Source of the DNA: an uncultured Microbulbifer sp.
Lineage (GTDB): Bacteria; Pseudomonadota; Gammaproteobacteria; Pseudomonadales; Cellvibrionaceae
Assembly: GCF_947489355.1 (NCBI RefSeq)
Contig: NZ_CANLDD010000008.1
Coordinates: 49,652-113,651, forward strand
Direction: 5' to 3'
Length of the DNA: 64,000 bases
Shown here piece by piece: positions 61,043-64,000 of the stretch. The notes below the pieces were generated by a model. That model ran no database searches. It saw only the letters and a program-made list of their open reading frames with translations, and was not told where the DNA came from. The stretch's first letter is position 1. Each line of letters opens with the position of its first letter. Both the position numbers and the translations under genes were made by a program.

Positions 61043-61522
61043 CCCAGCGATGTCCGTCGTGGCGACGCGCCCTATATGTCTGATTGGCCGTGGTTGTAGT
61101 GACCAGGTTTGTGACTTTGAGTAGGGCTGGGGGGCTGATGGTTACTGGCAGCGCACCTGGGAGGTGTGGTTGAAGCAGAGCAGCCTGTTCCGTCCCATCT
61201 GCAGGTGCGACGGGCTGTTCTGTTGCGTCGGGCTGGATCCAGTCCTGTGTGCAGGCCAGCGCCTCAGACAACCTGGCGCCAAATGCAGTGTCTTGGAAAA
61301 AACGTTTTAAAGTTCGCGCAAATAAAATAGACTTGACGCTCTACTAATTAAATGGTGTCTGTCTACTTGCACTTTTTGGTATGGGTAAAATGACCTCAGC
61401 AGCGTTACCGATCCGGCAGTGGGTTTGTTTTTCACTGTACCTACACGTACATACGTACCAACTAGTAGATAAACTAAAGAGGTTCCTCTATTGGCAGCGT
61501 CGTTTTTATTGAAGGCAGTGTT
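61043..61522. other. Intergenic stretch
   Basis: About 480 bases. It contains a short TACACGTACATACGTACC repeat-like run near 61440-61460 and otherwise nothing recognised. It probably carries the promoter of the next gene. Confidence 0.45.
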
Positions 61523-62377
61523 GTGAAAATCCTGTATGTATTTTTCAGTTTATTGATTTCCATGCCATTATTCGCTGACGACCATGATTATCGTTACGTT
61601 GAGGTGAATGGAAATCAATTGGCTTACCTGTGCAAAGGAAGTGGGGACCTGACATTTTTACTGATATCAGGCATGGGCCTTGATGCCCATTCAACCTACA
61701 AGAATACATTTCATAACGCTAAACCAAACGGTTACCAGCTATGCTTCTATGATCGTGCTGGAACAGGAAATAGTGCCTTAAAAAACCCTGGGGTTCGCAC
61801 TATGGCCGAATTGGCAAGCGAGTTGGAAGTCTTGACACGAAAAGCTCAAATGAAGCAGTTGGTTCTCGTTCCACATTCATTTGGAGGATTTATTGCACGC
61901 GCTTTTGCCCACCGAAATCCTGACTTGATTGAAGGGATAATCTTTGTAGATTCAGCCCATGAATCGTGGTATGAGGATTTAAGGGAATCCATGTCTGATT
62001 CTGCCTGGACTATAATGGAGTCCATTATCGAATGGGAGCGAAACAGCCATTCTTTCGAGGATTTTGCTGAAGCTTCTCGTCAATCCGATCTCTACAGCTT
62101 TAAAAGAGATCATCCGGTAATTGTGCTGTCGAGAGGGTTGCCACATGTTTCGATACGCCAAACAAAAATGCGTTATAGGGATGTTGATGCGTATACTGAT
62201 TCATGGAATCGATCTCAGAAAGCGCTACATACTCTTTCAGAGAATACGGATGTTGTTATTATGAAATATGCATCCCATCTGTTTGATGAAACGGATCCGT
62301 GGATCGTACTGGAGCAAATCGAAAAAATGCACGCTAAAATACATGAGAAACCCAATCCGGCCAGAGAGGACTTGTAA
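61523..62377 (+). CDS. Exported alpha/beta hydrolase
   Basis: 284 residues. Signal peptide (KILYVFFSLLISMPLFA-DD). Alpha/beta hydrolase fold: LTFLLISGMGLDAHSTY (oxyanion region), FYDRAGTGNS, nucleophile elbow VPHSFGG (Ser), Asp in GIIFVDSAH or a later acid, and the likely catalytic His in MKYASHLFDET. Substrate unknown; esterases and proline iminopeptidase-like enzymes look like this. GTG start. It is followed at 100-base intervals by two other exported proteins on the same strand. Confidence 0.82.
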   Translation: MKILYVFFSLLISMPLFADDHDYRYVEVNGNQLAYLCKGSGDLTFLLISGMGLDAHSTYKNTFHNAKPNGYQLCFYDRAGTGNSALKNPGVRTMAELASELEVLTRKAQMKQLVLVPHSFGGFIARAFAHRNPDLIEGIIFVDSAHESWYEDLRESMSDSAWTIMESIIEWERNSHSFEDFAEASRQSDLYSFKRDHPVIVLSRGLPHVSIRQTKMRYRDVDAYTDSWNRSQKALHTLSENTDVVIMKYASHLFDETDPWIVLEQIEKMHAKIHEKPNPAREDL

Positions 62378-62478
62378 TCTGTGATGTTTCCGAGTGGTCC
62401 TGATTGGGGTGTCGGTGCTGATAAAGTCCGGTGAATAAATAGCAATCTCGCGAACAAATAGAATTAAAGGATTAAATT

Positions 62479-63258
62479 GTGCTGAAAAAAATCTTGCTGT
62501 GGGTTAGCATTTTTTTCTCTATGGGTGCCTGTCATGTTTACTCAGATGAGGCTAAAAAAATTCTGATCATTGCCTCCAATGTTGAGGACATGGGTGATCC
62601 GGAAAAGCATGACGCAAGAAATAATCTTCTGGAATATGCCCCTCCATATCATGTTTTTGTCTCCCATGGATATGAAGTGGAATTTGTTTCCCCTTCGGGT
62701 GGAAAAATACCATTCATGATGGACCCTTTGGGTATCAGCAGCTACACGATTAAATACGAAGGGTTTCTGGATAAAGCCAATGTTTCCCTGTCTCCAGGCC
62801 AGGTTGATGTGGAGGACTATAGCGCGTTATATATTGGTGGAGGTTATGGCACTTTATTTGATGTGGCATTGAATAAGGAGCTGCTTGATATCATCGCGAA
62901 AATTTATCGGGCAGGTGGCGTGATAGGCAGTTGTGGTCATGGCGCTGGGGTATTTGCAAAGGTGAAATTGCCTAATGGCAGGTTCCTGGTTCAAGAAAAG
63001 CGCGTTGCCGGATTTCCGGATTCAACGGAAAAGATAAAAAGCTGGGCAAAGCAGGGCACATTGTTGCCGTTTCTTGTGGAAGAGCAGCTTGAAAAAAATG
63101 GTGCCTTTGTTATTAATAAAGAGAACATTGCGGACAAGCATGAGGTGGTCATTGATCAACGTATTGTCTCTACAATGTTCCTGCCATCAGCGGCACTTGT
63201 GGCAAAGGAAATGATTAAGCTCCTTGACCAAGATGAGAAGCTTAAACAAGTGCGATAG
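62479..63258 (+). CDS. Exported DJ-1/PfpI (Hsp31-like) family protein
   Basis: 259 residues. An N-terminal signal ends at or near the lipobox-like SMGAC, so it may be a lipoprotein. DJ-1/PfpI core: ILIIASNVEDMG, then DVEDYSALYIGGGYGTLFDV with the GGGxG turn, and the nucleophile elbow VIGSCGHGAGVF (Cys followed by Gly-His, as in Hsp31-type enzymes). Relatives act as glyoxalases, chaperones or deglycases; an exported form is less usual. GTG start. Confidence 0.82.
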   Translation: MLKKILLWVSIFFSMGACHVYSDEAKKILIIASNVEDMGDPEKHDARNNLLEYAPPYHVFVSHGYEVEFVSPSGGKIPFMMDPLGISSYTIKYEGFLDKANVSLSPGQVDVEDYSALYIGGGYGTLFDVALNKELLDIIAKIYRAGGVIGSCGHGAGVFAKVKLPNGRFLVQEKRVAGFPDSTEKIKSWAKQGTLLPFLVEEQLEKNGAFVINKENIADKHEVVIDQRIVSTMFLPSAALVAKEMIKLLDQDEKLKQVR

Positions 63259-63357
63259 ACACTCGAGGCAAAATACTTACTCAAAAGAAAGTGCTCAAGC
63301 CAATAGTATTATACTATTGTCTGCCCTAAACTCACTGATCTACTGGAGGCAATCTCA

Positions 63358-63810
63358 ATGTGCCGTGTTATGATTGTGGTTTTACTCGCCGTTTTATCCT
63401 TTTCAATATCGGCCAATACTCTGAATGATAGTGAACATATACACAGGGCGGTGCTTGACTATATTGAATCTCAACACAAAGTTCGCCCGGACTTAATGGA
63501 AAGAAGCCTGGATAATAAATTAGCGAAAAGAACCTATTGGCGTGCAAAAGATGGCACCGAGTTTATACTGGAGACCGACTTTGACACTATGCTCAAGGTT
63601 GCTGAAACCTACAATAAAGACGGAAATAGATTTCCACCGTCGCCCAAAGTAGATATCCAAATCCTGGACATTGATAAACGGGTTGCTTCTGTGAAATTGA
63701 CTGTAGATGAATGGATAGATTATCTGCACTTATATAAAAATAAGAATAAAAAGTGGAAAATTATTAATGTATTATGGCAATATCAAGATACCAAAAAGCA
63801 CGGGTCCTGA
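63358..63810 (+). CDS. Exported NTF2-like (putative lumazine-binding type) protein
   Basis: 150 residues. Signal peptide (CRVMIVVLLAVLSFSISA-NT). The body follows the Lumazine_bd_2/NTF2-like layout: SEHIHRAVLDYIESQHK, LETDFDTMLKVAETYNK, DIQILDIDKRVASVKLTVDE and WIDYLHLYKNKNKKWKIINV ending in LWQY. The ligand is unknown. GGAGG lies 9 bases before the ATG. It shares strand and export signal with the hydrolase and DJ-1 genes and may be co-expressed with them. Confidence 0.75.
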   Translation: MCRVMIVVLLAVLSFSISANTLNDSEHIHRAVLDYIESQHKVRPDLMERSLDNKLAKRTYWRAKDGTEFILETDFDTMLKVAETYNKDGNRFPPSPKVDIQILDIDKRVASVKLTVDEWIDYLHLYKNKNKKWKIINVLWQYQDTKKHGS

Positions 63811-63955
63811 ATGTTATTTTTTATTAATGTAATGTGATCGTCACAATTCAGAAAGGGTACCTAGATTCAACTTGTAAGTGCATATCTCAATGGAGCTAGA
63901 AAAAGCGGCCAGTTGCCCGTAGACTTCTCGCTTTTTCTCCGGCAAGAGTTATGCA

Positions 63956-64000
63956 ATGAGACACTACAAGCAACTGACCTATGAGCAAAGATGCCAGATT
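63956..64000 (+). CDS. IS30-family transposase, N-terminus only
   Basis: The 15 codons before the window edge read MRHYKQLTYEQRCQI, matching the usual IS30 transposase start (HYKQLTxEQRxxI), which opens its N-terminal helix-turn-helix. The element's left inverted repeat should lie in the preceding 100 bases (TAGATTCAACTTGTAAGTGC near 63862 is a candidate) but cannot be proved without the other end. Confidence 0.7.
   Translation, partial: MRHYKQLTYEQRCQI

Overview
The window looks like a chromosome segment of a marine gammaproteobacterium. Type IVa pilus genes of the Pseudomonas type, an ImuA-ImuB mutagenesis pair, an ECF11-type RpoE-ChrR pair and a fused indolepyruvate oxidoreductase point to the Cellvibrionales. 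Microbulbifer is my best guess, but this is inference from gene content, not a database match.

Layout: 0-31 kb is dense, GC-rich core DNA. It holds pilB (edge) and pilA with a sigma-54-like promoter; a serine hydrolase; SOS-controlled imuA-imuB with a LexA box; dcd; an amidohydrolase; a Fur-linked heme locus (TonB receptor diverging from an ExbB-like protein, a DUF2149 protein and a secreted, membrane-anchored CobN-like chelatase); a metalloprotease next to a separate prodomain-like protein; an Lrp regulator diverging from the indolepyruvate oxidoreductase; and an RpoE-ChrR pair diverging from a seven-gene lipid-modification operon. Matching ECF promoters sit on both sides of that last divergence.

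32-40 kb is AT-richer accessory DNA. Nearly all genes are short, promoterless and on the minus strand (two acetyltransferases, an NTF2-like protein, secreted and membrane hypotheticals, a large S41-like protein). One clear integron attC site is split by a degenerate group II intron, and two more intron fragments and several attC-like remnants lie nearby. I read this as a decaying integron cassette array with no integrase in view. A family of about 130-bp palindromic repeats (five copies here and to 49.6 kb, plus a solo remnant at 16 kb) has spread through the low-GC region.

41-49.7 kb holds a truncated OmpW, a secreted LVIVD/FixH-like/di-heme peroxidase cluster, an IS3 remnant, a dockerin-bearing metalloprotease and long AT-rich gaps. 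49.7-54.6 kb is a glycosyltransferase operon (GtrA, GT2, ArnT-like) joined to a two-component system whose kinase is frameshifted. A tRNA-Pro(CGG) at 55.8 kb follows frameshifted remnants. The last 8 kb has a nitrilase, a PQQ-type sugar dehydrogenase, a delta-class carbonic anhydrase and three small secreted proteins, and ends in the start of an IS30-type transposase.
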